From positions 1 through 31,439 of IMG/VR virus record IMGVR_UViG_3300030331_004197: a stretch of DNA of 31,439 nt. One strand, 5' to 3'. The position numbers were made by a program, and so were the translations under genes. This stretch comes from a virus. Shown piece by piece: positions 18,200 to 27,711 of the stretch (position 1 is its first letter; each line of letters opens with the position of its first letter). The notes beneath the pieces are model-generated. The model saw only the letters and a program-made list of their open reading frames with translations, ran no database searches and had not been told where the DNA came from.

Positions 18200-21100
18200 A
18201 TGCCACAAAAAACGAATTTAAATATAAGTCCTTATTATGATGATTTTAATAAGGAAGACAAATTTTACAGAGTTCTGTTTAAACCAGGATTTCCTGTACA
18301 AGCAAGAGAATTAACATCTCTTCAATCTTCTTTACAAAATCAGATTGAATCCTTCGGTAGTCACATCTTTAAAGATGGGTCTATGGTTATACCTGGTAAT
18401 ATTAATTTTGATAATACTTATTACTCAGTAAGAATAAAAAACACTCATTTAGGAATTCCAGTTGAATTATATCTTGAACAATTAAAAGGTTTAAGATTAA
18501 AGGGAGAACAATCAGGCATTATATTTACAATTGATAGTTTTGAACTCATTGGGACTGAAGATGATCTATCAGATTTTACACTTTATGTGCAATATTTACA
18601 ATCTGGAGTAGATAACACTATTGGCAATTTAATTGATGGTGAACAATTAATAACAGAATCTACATTTGTATATGGTAATACTGCGGTAAATGAGGGTGAG
18701 AGTGTATTGACACTTGTTGAATCTAATGCATCAGCAGTTGGATCTGCTGTTGGTATATCTTCTGGTACTTATTTCATAAGGGGCACTTTTGTCGATGTAT
18801 CTACAGATAAAATTGTTCTTGAACCATATTCAAATACACCATCTTATAGAGTTGGATTAAACATTGATGAACAATTAATAAATGCAAAGAATGATGATTC
18901 GTTATATGATAATGCAAGAGGTTTTTCTAATTTTGCTGCACCAGGTGCTGATAGACTAAAAATTACAACAACCTTAGCTAAAAAAAGTTTAAGTGATTTC
19001 AATGATACAAACTTCGTTGAACTTTTACGTATTGATGAAGGTGAAATTAAAAAAATTATTACCAAATCTCAATATTCATTAATAAAGGATTATTTTGCGG
19101 AGAGGACATTTGATGAATCAGGTCACTATTCTGTTCAAAAATTTGATGTACAACTAAAAAATTCTTTGAATGATGGCATATCAAATGAAGGTATTTTTAG
19201 ATCAAATGAAGTAACTGATCAACAAAATACCCCATCAGATGATTTAGCATGTGTTAAAATATCTGCAGGTAAAGCATATGTCAAGGGTTATGATGTAGAA
19301 TTAACTGGGACAAGAATAATTGATGTTGAAAAACCAAGAGATAAGCAAAAAGTAGATGCCTCATTAGTTCCATATCAAATGGGAACTATTTTAATAGTTA
19401 ATAATGCCTTTGGTATACCTGCTCCTAATATTAATGATGATTCTAAATTTGTAGAATTATATGATCAGAGAACAAATTCTAACACTGCTGGTACTGGTGA
19501 TCTTATAGGACAATCCAGATGTTATTCATTTAATGTAAAAGATGCATCATATAAAAATGATAAGAGTGAGTGGGAATTACACTTATTTGATATACAAACA
19601 TTTACAAAGATAATCATTAACTCCGCAGTTAGCAATGCACAACTGCCTGATACATCATATGTAAGAGGATTAAGTAGTGGTGCCACAGGATATGCAATTG
19701 CAGCTGGTGGTGGTAGCACAACCATAAAATTAACACAAGTTACTGGTTCATTTGTAAGTGGTGAAGGAATCATTATAAATGAGGATCCTGAATTATCACG
19801 ATCAATACAATCAGTTACTATTTTCGGAATCGAAGATGTAAAATCAGTTTATCAAGATACATCTAATGTTTCTGGATATGCCTCTGATTTTGTTGCAGAT
19901 ACTGTACTTAATCGAAAAATTCCTACAGGATTTAATGTTGCTGATAAGTTAAATATCAATGCAGCTGGTATTGCAACATGCGCGGGAAAAAACTTTGCTG
20001 CAACTAAAATTGGAACAATTGTAAGATATTCACTACCTGGTGAGGTTACTGAAAGATTTAATAGAGTTTCATCTGTATCACCAGATGGACAATTTATTAA
20101 TTTAGCATCAGTTCCAAATATAACTGGTGTATGTAATGGTGCTTTACCAACAGGTTCTTCTGTTGCATCAACGTTTGCATTTGGAGTACCAAACATTAAA
20201 CTTAATGAAAATAAAGGATTATATGCTCCAATAGGTAATAGAAATATATCAGATATTGATTTGGGATCATCTGATTTAATTGTAGGAACTAATATTACAG
20301 GTGAAACAGTAGATGGAAGTGGAGTTTTACAATTTAACTTATCCCAAAGCGGAATATCAAGTGCTTTTTACGAAGCATTTGATGCTGAAAGATATTCTGT
20401 ACACTATTCTGATGGATCGATAGAGGATTTAACTAGTGATCAAGTAGTTTTAAATACAACAAGTCAATCAGTAACTATTAGTGGTTTAACAGCAAATCAA
20501 ACCAACGTAGTTGTTTCAACAACTCTGAAAAAACGAGATATAAAAAGCAAGCAAAAAAATTACATTAGAAGTCAAAAAATTGAAATTTTAAAAACTGCTG
20601 TTGGTGTTAATACTACTGCAAGTGGTATGTCAAAAAGCACATCTTATGGTTTAAGAGTTGAAGATAAAGAAATATCATTAAACGTACCTGATGCTGCAAG
20701 ATTACTAGGTGTTTTTGAATCTATTAATACTAATGCACCAATTCTTGACAGACTTACTTTTCCAAGTGGTTTAAATTTAGATACAACCTCAATATTAGGA
20801 GAGAAAATTTTAGGAAAAACAAGTGATGCTATAGCACAAATAACAGCACAAATATCATCTAATGAATTAGAAATTGTATATCTAACCCCTACAAAATTCA
20901 CAATAGGTGAAATAGTTGATTTTGATGAATCAAAAATTTCTACAATTTTGACACAAATAGAAGTTGGTAGTTTCTTAGATATCACAAATAGATATGAACT
21001 TGATAAAGGTCAGAGAGAACAATTCTATGATTATTCCAGAATAGTAAGAAAACAAAATTTCCCTCCAGCTACAAGAAAATTATTAGTTGTTTATGATGCG

Positions 21101-24100
21101 TATACTGTACCATCAAATGATGTAGGAGATTTTTATACAGTTGATTCTTATCCAGAGGAAAGATTTGGATCTGATATACCAATTTTAGAAAATGATTTAA
21201 GAGCGTCTGATACTATTGATTTTAGACCAAGAGTTTCAACATACGTTGGTGCAGAATCACCATTTGCATTTAAAAATAGAACTTTTGACAATGGATTTAA
21301 TCCGTCATTTATTGTTAAACCTAACGAAAGTTCAATATTAGGATATAGTTTTTACTTACCAAGAACAGACAAATTAATTTTAGACGTAGATGGAAGTGCA
21401 TCAATTATAAAAGGAACATCTAATTTAAATCCAAAAGAACCTCCAATAATTGAAAATTCAATGGAGGTTGCAACAATTGAATTACCTGCTTACCTCTATG
21501 ATCCTGATGATGCAATCATAAAAGTTACTGATAATGTTAGATACACAATGAGAGATATAGGTCTTCTTGAGGACAGAATTGAAGTATTAGAAGAAGTAAC
21601 CTCTCTAAGTTTATTAGAACTTGATACAAAAACTTTACAAGTACAAGATGTAGATGGTTTAACAAGATTCAAAACAGGTTTCTTTGTTGATGATTTTAAA
21701 AACACAGATTTACTCGATAGAGATGATCCTGATAACAAATGTGCTGTTGATGTAGCAAATAAAGAATTGAATGTGCCATTAGATTTTTGGTCTATTCAAC
21801 CTGAAATAGCATTTGATCAATCAATCAATATTGATAGTGCTGATTTTTCTGATGATTTAAAATTATTAGATTCAAATGTAAGAAAAACAGGTGATTTAAT
21901 AACTTTAGATTATACTGAAGTTGATTTCTTGGAGCAACCATTAGCTTCTAGAGTTGAGAATGTTAACCCATTCAATATGATTAGTTTCTTTGGAAAGGTA
22001 AAATTAACTCCAAGAACTGATAGTTGGGTACGTAATATCCAAATTGATGGTGGTGAAAGAAGAATCACAGGTGGATTTAATGGATCATATATTGATACAG
22101 TAAAAACTAGTAGTAAACCTGATACTCATATTAGATCAAGAAACGTTATTTTTGACACATCAGGATTAAGACCTGTTGCAAGATTTTATCCATTCTTTGA
22201 TAGTACAAGTGGTATTGATATTGTACCTAAATTAATTGAAATTAATATGTCTAATGGCATATTTGAAAGAGGTGAAACAGTTGATGTTTTTGATTCTTCT
22301 GGTGTAAATGTTTGTACTTTTAGATTAGCACGACCAGATCATAAAAAAGGAAATATATTAAAACCAAAAGAAACATTTAATGCAAATCCTTATAATACAT
22401 CTGTATCATTAGGAAAAAAATATTCTGCCTCCTCTACTACTTTAAATGTAGATATTAACGCTCTTGGTGATGAAGCGAGAGGAACATTTTTTGGATACAT
22501 TCCAACTGGAACAGGAGTTACTTTATTAGGTAGATCAAGTGGTGCACAAGCAGAAGTAACTGATGTTAGATTAGTTGCTGATACATTTGGTGATTTATCA
22601 GGTTCATTCTTCTTTAGAGATCCTTTAGCATCTCCTCCACCACCATTAAGATTTAGAACAGGCACTTCCTCATTTAAATTGACATCAAGTTCTGAAAATG
22701 CCGAAAATTTACCTGGTAGTGTATTAATTAGTAGTGGTGAAACAACTTATCGTGCAACTGGTAGAGTTGATACTTATACTAATACCTTAGTGATAGTTAG
22801 AAGACCACCACCACCCCCAGATGATTGCGATCCATTATCACAATCATTCACAGTCGATGAGAGTGGTGCATTTATAACATCTGTTGATTTATTCTTTGGA
22901 AATAAAGATCCTAATGAAAAGTTAACGGTTGAAATAAGAACTATGGAATTAGGAACTCCAACCAGACAAGTCGTACAAGATTATGCTCGTGTGGTTGTGC
23001 ACCCAGATGATATTAATACATCTTCAAATGCCGAAGTTCCAACAAATATCAAATTCCCATCTCCAGTATATCTGGAACCAAATAGGGAATATGCTTTAGT
23101 TCTTCTAGCACCATCAACTAATCTCTATGAAGCTTGGATCGCACAAATGGGTGAGAAAACTGTTAACACCCAAAGTTTACCAGATGCTGAATCTGTGCTT
23201 GTAACTCGTCAGTATATTGGAGGTAGTTTATTTAAATCACAAAATGGATCTATTTGGACTGCAAGCCAATTTGAAGATTTAAAATTTAAATTATATAAAG
23301 CACAATTTACTACTACACCTGGAACTGCGTTTTTCTATAACCCAAAAATGGAGAAAAATTCTGCATTAATCAGAAGATTAACTCCTAATGCAATCAAAAC
23401 TTTACCAAGAAAATTAAAAGTTGGAATTACAACAACATCTCACTCTGCTGTAGTTTCTCACTTAACAATTGGTACTCAAGTTAGTGATAGCACTTCATCA
23501 ACTGCAATTAAAGGATTTATTGAAAGAGTTGGTGCAGCTGCATCCTCTCTATCAGTAACAGGTGTTGGTACTGGTTTTGATGCGAGTCAAACGTATAATA
23601 ATGTGCCTTTATTTGCAATAACAGGTAATGGTTCTGGTGCCACTGCAACTATTGTTACAAATGCTGGTGGTGGAGTCCAATCTGCTACAATTTCAAATAA
23701 TGCAGGTATTAATATAGGTGGTAGTGGTTATGCTATAGGTGATGTTCTTGGAATAACAACAAATAATGTTACGAAAGGATCTAATGCACTTATATCTGTT
23801 GGATCAACAGGTGGAATTAACACCTTATATTTGAATAATGTACAAGGTGAAGAATTCACAACTGGGCAAAGTCTTGGAGTATTAGTTGGTTTAAACACAA
23901 TTTCTCTTGCAAATACTACTATAGTATCATCAGCAACGTATGATGATAAATTTACAGGAAACGTAATTGAGGTTGATCATTATAATCATGGTATGACAGC
24001 AAATACTAATGTAGTAACTATTTCTGATGTATTACCTGATACTAATCCAATAAAAATTACAGATTCACTTGAAGTTGATGATCAAGTAATATCAATCGGT

Positions 24101-25279
24101 AACACTACTGAATTTGCTACTTATAATGGTGTTCCTACTTCTGATGGTTATGTAAAAATTAATAGTGAAATAATTTACTATGATAGTATTGGAGTTAATC
24201 AATTAGGTATTGGAACAAGAGGTGTAGATGGTACAATTGTGAGATCTCATAATGTGGATAGTCTAGCATTTAAATATGAATTAAATGGAGTTGATTTAAG
24301 ACAAATTAACACTGATCATAATATGCCAACACAACAAGCATTATCAAATGCCAAAGATATTGATGTATATTATCTTGAAATAAGTCGTGGTGCACAAACA
24401 ACTGGTGATACACAAGTTAGTTTTAAAAACGAAGCTAATTTAGGTGGAGGTAACATTTTTGCCTCACAAAATTATCAGTTTAATCAAATTATTCCAAATT
24501 TCAATGTGTTTACTCCTGCTGATAGTACATCATTAAATTCACAGATAAGAACTGTATCTGGAACAAGTGCAGGTGGAGGTGAAACTCCATTTATAGATCA
24601 AGGATTCCAAAATGTCACATTAAACCAACCTAATAGGTTAGATACACCAAGATTAATTTGTTCTAGAGTAAATGAAACTACAAGATTAACTTCTTTACCT
24701 CAAAATAGATCATTTACAATAGGTGTAACTTTTGAATCAACAGATCCAAACTTATCTCCTATTTTAGATACATTCAATGGTACAATGATCTATCAGAGAT
24801 CAAGATTAAACAGACCAGTTTTAGATTATATTAAAGATGGTAGATCTGAATCTGCATCAGGTGATCCACATTCTGCTGTTTATATTGGGCAGAGAATAGA
24901 TCTTAAGAATCCTGCAACTTCATTAAAAGTTATCGTCGGTGCGTATCGTGATGCGTCTGCTGATTTCCGAGTGTTGTATCAATTATTCAGATCAGATGGT
25001 GCTGATACTGAGTTATCTTACGATATAATGCCTGGTTTTGATAATCTTAATGATACAGATGGGGATGGTTTTGGTGATCAAGTTATTGATTCATCCAAAA
25101 ATACTGGTAGACCTGATGCTTTTGTTTCAGGAAGTGCAGAGGGTGAGTTTAAAGATTATCAATTTACTGCTGATAATCTTGAAGAGTTTACTGGATTCAG
25201 AATCAAAATTGTATTCAGTGGAACAAATGAAGCACTTGCTCCTAGATTAAAAGATTTAAGGGTGATCGCATTAGCATGA
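18200..25279 (+). CDS. large virion structural protein, DUF4815-type, in the gp9/gp10 position, 2359 aa
   Basis: A 2359-residue protein. Residues about 5-90 (SPYYDDFNKEDKFYRVLFKP, QARELTSLQS) and 195-250 (PSYRVGLNIDE, SLYDNARGFSNFAAPGADRL) are characteristic of the DUF4815 domain of phage tail proteins. A heptad-like segment around 1113 (DIGLLEDRIEVLEEV) may form a short coiled coil. Two proline runs (SPPPP near 1477, RPPPPPDDCDPLSQSF near 1535) lead into a conserved-looking jelly-roll-like segment with ITSVDLFFGNKDP, PVYLEPNREYALVL and WIAQMGE. After it come a GxGY region (about 1790-1850), an HGM module (1929), an 'ExIxYY...RG...H' module (1960-2024) and a C-terminal beta domain. T4 has gp9 and gp10 here, and this protein probably takes that peripheral wedge role. 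Direct homology to T4 gp10 is not visible by eye. Confidence 0.85.
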   Translation: MPQKTNLNISPYYDDFNKEDKFYRVLFKPGFPVQARELTSLQSSLQNQIESFGSHIFKDGSMVIPGNINFDNTYYSVRIKNTHLGIPVELYLEQLKGLRLKGEQSGIIFTIDSFELIGTEDDLSDFTLYVQYLQSGVDNTIGNLIDGEQLITESTFVYGNTAVNEGESVLTLVESNASAVGSAVGISSGTYFIRGTFVDVSTDKIVLEPYSNTPSYRVGLNIDEQLINAKNDDSLYDNARGFSNFAAPGADRLKITTTLAKKSLSDFNDTNFVELLRIDEGEIKKIITKSQYSLIKDYFAERTFDESGHYSVQKFDVQLKNSLNDGISNEGIFRSNEVTDQQNTPSDDLACVKISAGKAYVKGYDVELTGTRIIDVEKPRDKQKVDASLVPYQMGTILIVNNAFGIPAPNINDDSKFVELYDQRTNSNTAGTGDLIGQSRCYSFNVKDASYKNDKSEWELHLFDIQTFTKIIINSAVSNAQLPDTSYVRGLSSGATGYAIAAGGGSTTIKLTQVTGSFVSGEGIIINEDPELSRSIQSVTIFGIEDVKSVYQDTSNVSGYASDFVADTVLNRKIPTGFNVADKLNINAAGIATCAGKNFAATKIGTIVRYSLPGEVTERFNRVSSVSPDGQFINLASVPNITGVCNGALPTGSSVASTFAFGVPNIKLNENKGLYAPIGNRNISDIDLGSSDLIVGTNITGETVDGSGVLQFNLSQSGISSAFYEAFDAERYSVHYSDGSIEDLTSDQVVLNTTSQSVTISGLTANQTNVVVSTTLKKRDIKSKQKNYIRSQKIEILKTAVGVNTTASGMSKSTSYGLRVEDKEISLNVPDAARLLGVFESINTNAPILDRLTFPSGLNLDTTSILGEKILGKTSDAIAQITAQISSNELEIVYLTPTKFTIGEIVDFDESKISTILTQIEVGSFLDITNRYELDKGQREQFYDYSRIVRKQNFPPATRKLLVVYDAYTVPSNDVGDFYTVDSYPEERFGSDIPILENDLRASDTIDFRPRVSTYVGAESPFAFKNRTFDNGFNPSFIVKPNESSILGYSFYLPRTDKLILDVDGSASIIKGTSNLNPKEPPIIENSMEVATIELPAYLYDPDDAIIKVTDNVRYTMRDIGLLEDRIEVLEEVTSLSLLELDTKTLQVQDVDGLTRFKTGFFVDDFKNTDLLDRDDPDNKCAVDVANKELNVPLDFWSIQPEIAFDQSINIDSADFSDDLKLLDSNVRKTGDLITLDYTEVDFLEQPLASRVENVNPFNMISFFGKVKLTPRTDSWVRNIQIDGGERRITGGFNGSYIDTVKTSSKPDTHIRSRNVIFDTSGLRPVARFYPFFDSTSGIDIVPKLIEINMSNGIFERGETVDVFDSSGVNVCTFRLARPDHKKGNILKPKETFNANPYNTSVSLGKKYSASSTTLNVDINALGDEARGTFFGYIPTGTGVTLLGRSSGAQAEVTDVRLVADTFGDLSGSFFFRDPLASPPPPLRFRTGTSSFKLTSSSENAENLPGSVLISSGETTYRATGRVDTYTNTLVIVRRPPPPPDDCDPLSQSFTVDESGAFITSVDLFFGNKDPNEKLTVEIRTMELGTPTRQVVQDYARVVVHPDDINTSSNAEVPTNIKFPSPVYLEPNREYALVLLAPSTNLYEAWIAQMGEKTVNTQSLPDAESVLVTRQYIGGSLFKSQNGSIWTASQFEDLKFKLYKAQFTTTPGTAFFYNPKMEKNSALIRRLTPNAIKTLPRKLKVGITTTSHSAVVSHLTIGTQVSDSTSSTAIKGFIERVGAAASSLSVTGVGTGFDASQTYNNVPLFAITGNGSGATATIVTNAGGGVQSATISNNAGINIGGSGYAIGDVLGITTNNVTKGSNALISVGSTGGINTLYLNNVQGEEFTTGQSLGVLVGLNTISLANTTIVSSATYDDKFTGNVIEVDHYNHGMTANTNVVTISDVLPDTNPIKITDSLEVDDQVISIGNTTEFATYNGVPTSDGYVKINSEIIYYDSIGVNQLGIGTRGVDGTIVRSHNVDSLAFKYELNGVDLRQINTDHNMPTQQALSNAKDIDVYYLEISRGAQTTGDTQVSFKNEANLGGGNIFASQNYQFNQIIPNFNVFTPADSTSLNSQIRTVSGTSAGGGETPFIDQGFQNVTLNQPNRLDTPRLICSRVNETTRLTSLPQNRSFTIGVTFESTDPNLSPILDTFNGTMIYQRSRLNRPVLDYIKDGRSESASGDPHSAVYIGQRIDLKNPATSLKVIVGAYRDASADFRVLYQLFRSDGADTELSYDIMPGFDNLNDTDGDGFGDQVIDSSKNTGRPDAFVSGSAEGEFKDYQFTADNLEEFTGFRIKIVFSGTNEALAPRLKDLRVIALA

Positions 25280-25470
25280 TACCAGTTGAAGGGCATAAAC
25301 ATTTATATCGGGATGAGAAATCTGGGGCTATCATTAATTGTGATGACCTCGGATACTCTCAATATAAAAAGGCAAAAAAATTAAAACTATCTGAAAGAGA
25401 GGAGATAGATAATATAAAAAAAGATATTGAAGAAATAAAATATTTACTAAGAGAAATAGCAAAAAAATAG
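25276..25470 (+). CDS. small protein with C-terminal coiled coil, 64 aa
   Basis: Starts at the ATG overlapping the previous stop by 4 bases (ATGA), a sign of translational coupling. The first half (MIPVEGHKHLYRDEKSGAII then NCDDLGYSQYKKAKKLK) is short and polar. The second half, from KLSEREEIDN to LLREIAKK, is a charged amphipathic helix with I/L spacing of 3-4, a likely coiled coil that could bind a partner. There is one Cys and one 'GHKHLYRDEKSG' beta-hairpin-like segment. Such a small gene right after the large structural gene may encode an assembly factor or minor virion protein; no function is established. Confidence 0.75.
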   Translation: MIPVEGHKHLYRDEKSGAIINCDDLGYSQYKKAKKLKLSEREEIDNIKKDIEEIKYLLREIAKK

Positions 25471-25471
25471 A

Positions 25472-25517
25472 CGGGTTATCGAGAATATAAATATATCTTA
25501 GATCCCGATATTGTTTT
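25472..25517 (+). other. imperfect hairpin around the fibre-cassette late promoter
   Basis: CGGG at 25472-25475 can pair with CCCG at 25504-25507. Inside, ATC pairs with GAT and AGA with TCT, separated by small bulges, with the AT-rich promoter box in the loop. The right arm is followed after six bases by TTTTT, as in an intrinsic terminator. The stem is weak and interrupted, so a terminator role is speculative. Confidence 0.25.
25486..25493 (+). promoter_or_regulatory. T4-type late promoter TATAAATA before the fibre cassette
   Basis: A perfect TATAAATA lies in the 50-base gap before the gene at 25521. A start about 6-7 bases downstream gives a leader of about 20 bases. From here genes run without a comparable gap to the window end, so this promoter may drive the cassette and gp13-gp15. 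Confidence 0.75.
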
Positions 25518-25520
25518 TAA

Positions 25521-25859
25521 ATGGCAGTTTACGTTAGCAATTTAACTGTTAATACTGGTACTACATTTTCTCAAATTTTTACATTGGAAAGTGCAGACAC
25601 GAATTCTGCTACAGATTTGACTGGTTTTACTGCTTCAGCACAGATGCGTAAGCATCCTGGCAGTAGCACAGCAACTAATTTTTCTACGACCATAATCAAT
25701 GCAACTGGAGGGAGGATCAGAGTTGGACTTACAACAAGTCAAACTTCTGTTCTCAAACCTGGTAGATTTATGTATGATGTGTTAGTTACAGATCCATCTG
25801 GTGAGGTTACAAGAGTCTTAGAAGGTTCAGTTCTAGTTAGAGAAGGAGTTACCAAATAA
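25521..25859 (+). CDS. small beta-rich virion protein, 112 aa
   Basis: A 112-residue, almost all-beta protein. It starts with VYVSNLTVNTGTTFSQIFTL, followed by DLTGFTASAQMRKHPGSS, a 'GRIRVGLTTSQTSVL' strand pair, and PGRFMYDVLVTDPSGEVTRV ending in LEGSVLVREGVTK. The order 'TF..F.L..DLTG.tA..q.R....G.i.v.lt..QT..l.pGrf.YDv....G...rvl.G.v.v...VT' is a pattern I associate with a common small phage tail/fibre-associated family with an immunoglobulin-like fold. It is the first gene after a perfect late promoter and ends in a TAATG overlap with the next gene. The exact role in the virion is unknown. Confidence 0.8.
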   Translation: MAVYVSNLTVNTGTTFSQIFTLESADTNSATDLTGFTASAQMRKHPGSSTATNFSTTIINATGGRIRVGLTTSQTSVLKPGRFMYDVLVTDPSGEVTRVLEGSVLVREGVTK

Positions 25860-26086
25860 TGGCGGATATAAAGGTAAGAGTTGGTCAAAAAAATGCTATT
25901 AAGGTAACATCCTCTTTAGCAGGTGCGTCAGCAGGATCTCTTGGTGAACTAAGTGATGTGAATGTCAGTAATCCACAAAATGGAATGGTTTTAGTATACA
26001 ACAGCACGACACAACAGTGGACTGGAACATTAGAATTAACTCCAGGTGCAACACAGAATTTGGACATAAACGGAGGTAGCTTCTAG
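25859..26086 (+). CDS. small fibre-associated protein, 75 aa
   Basis: A 75-residue protein coupled to its neighbour by TAATG. Residues about 28-55 (SLGELSDVNVSNPQNGMVLV, then YNSTTQQW) match a widespread fibre motif, 'L..LSDV.v..P..G.vL.YN....W', found in many phage tail fibre and collar proteins. The C-terminus, LDINGGSF, resembles LDGGTF at the end of the next protein. This suggests a small fibre subunit or adapter with the same docking end as the larger fibre protein. No enzymatic motif. The shortness is likely real: start, stop and spacing all fit the cassette. Confidence 0.78.
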   Translation: MADIKVRVGQKNAIKVTSSLAGASAGSLGELSDVNVSNPQNGMVLVYNSTTQQWTGTLELTPGATQNLDINGGSF

Positions 26087-26088
26087 AA

Positions 26089-27708
26089 ATGGCAAGTATA
26101 ATACGAGTTAAAAGATCGACTGGTACTTCGGCTCCATCATCTTTACAATTTGGTGAAGTTGGTGTTACTCTGAGTGGAGGAGGTACGCAAGGTAATAGTG
26201 GTGATAGATTATTTGTTGGAGATAATGCAGGTAATCCACAGGTAGTTGGTGGTAGATATTTCACAGATTTATTAAACAATACACCTGGCTCAGTTGCAAG
26301 TGGTGCGAACGCATCAACTGCTTCTAATGGATTTGTTGCGATTGTTGATCAAAATAGAAAAGTAGATCAATGGAATGTAGATAATTTAAGATTAGATGCG
26401 AATGTCCTTTCATCCACAAATACAGACGGAGATATATTCTTTGTACCAAATGGTTCTGGTGAAATAGTAGTAGGAGATAATATATTTTTAACTTTCGGTG
26501 ATAGTAAGGATTCAAAAATAACATATGATGAATCTGGAGATGATAGAATCAATGTAACAGGTGCTGATTGGGTCTATGAGAATGGTGTGGCAATTGTAAT
26601 GGCAGATGTGACTGATTCTGCCACAAAAGACACAGGTGCCCTTATAGTCGAAGGTGGAGTCGGTATAGAGAAGAGTGTTAATATAGGAGGAAATCTTAAT
26701 GTTGCTGGTGTATCAACTTTTGTTGGTGTTGTAACCACAACTGGTGATTTATTTGTAGGTGGTGATCTTCATGTCAAAGATGATATCTTCTTTGATGAAG
26801 CAACAATGCGTAACCTTCGAGTTACTGGCATATCGACATTTGAAGGTGATATGCATCAAACAGGTGGAGTATTTCATGCTTTAGATGCAAGAATTGGTGG
26901 AGTTGGAATTTCATCGAATGTCATTTCAACAAAATCTGGTGGTGGTAATACACTCTTTATTGACCCATTTCCTGATGGTTTAAGTAATGAAGGTCAAGTT
27001 ATTATAAAAGGTGATCTACAAGTCGATGGTACAACTACAACGGTTGATTCATTTACAGTCAATCTTAATGATCCAATAATTAATCTTGGAGTTACAACAA
27101 GCACAAGAACTGTTATGGCAACAGCTCTTGCAGGTGTTAGCACAATTAAAGTTGACTCAACTGCAGGTATTAACACAGGTGATGGAATTTCTGGGACTAA
27201 TATTGGTAGTGGAACAACTATTGCAACTTTTGATCCATCAGAAAAATTAATTACAATTAATGGATCTGTTGCTGTTGGTGGTATCGCTACTACGACTCAG
27301 TTAGAAGTTACATCAAATGTTGATACTAACACTGATCGAGGTGTGGCGTTTAGTTATAATACAAGTGCTGGTTCAGGTAATAATAAAAAAGGTTTCTTTG
27401 GATTTATTGATACTGATTCCAATTCTAATAGTAATGCACCTGCCAGAGCATTTACTTATATTCCTGATGCAACAATCACTGGTGATACAGCATCGGGCAC
27501 AAGAGGTGCATTAGATATCAAAGATATTTACTTCCAATCTGGTGATTTTGATACCACTGGAAATGGCATTGTCTACTTTGATACCACTGGTAGACAAATT
27601 GGAGCTGCTGGTACTGCTGCTGGTATAACTACTTCTAACTTTGTACTAACAACTAATGCTGCTGGTATACCAAAATGGACAACAACCCTTGATGGAGGAA
27701 CTTTCTAA
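26089..27708 (+). CDS. tail fibre-like structural protein, 539 aa
   Basis: A 539-residue Gly/Thr/Ser-rich beta protein. It begins IIRVKRSTGTSAPSSLQFGE, GDRLFVGDNAGNPQVVGGRY, a start typical of marine T4-like phage fibre proteins. The middle has repeated short strands ending in Gly (TGALIVEGGVGIEKSVNIGG, NLNVAGVSTF, TGDLFVGGDLHVKDDIFF, LRVTGISTFEGD), as in trimeric beta-helical fibre shafts. Around residues 340-400 there is a TVMATALAGVSTIKVDSTAG module. The C-terminus, PKWTTTLDGGTF, echoes the NGGSF end of the preceding small protein. It sits where T4 has gp11, gp12 and wac, so it may be a short tail fibre, collar whisker or another adhesin; which one cannot be told from sequence. Confidence 0.85.
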   Translation: MASIIRVKRSTGTSAPSSLQFGEVGVTLSGGGTQGNSGDRLFVGDNAGNPQVVGGRYFTDLLNNTPGSVASGANASTASNGFVAIVDQNRKVDQWNVDNLRLDANVLSSTNTDGDIFFVPNGSGEIVVGDNIFLTFGDSKDSKITYDESGDDRINVTGADWVYENGVAIVMADVTDSATKDTGALIVEGGVGIEKSVNIGGNLNVAGVSTFVGVVTTTGDLFVGGDLHVKDDIFFDEATMRNLRVTGISTFEGDMHQTGGVFHALDARIGGVGISSNVISTKSGGGNTLFIDPFPDGLSNEGQVIIKGDLQVDGTTTTVDSFTVNLNDPIINLGVTTSTRTVMATALAGVSTIKVDSTAGINTGDGISGTNIGSGTTIATFDPSEKLITINGSVAVGGIATTTQLEVTSNVDTNTDRGVAFSYNTSAGSGNNKKGFFGFIDTDSNSNSNAPARAFTYIPDATITGDTASGTRGALDIKDIYFQSGDFDTTGNGIVYFDTTGRQIGAAGTAAGITTSNFVLTTNAAGIPKWTTTLDGGTF

Positions 27709-27711
27709 AAA

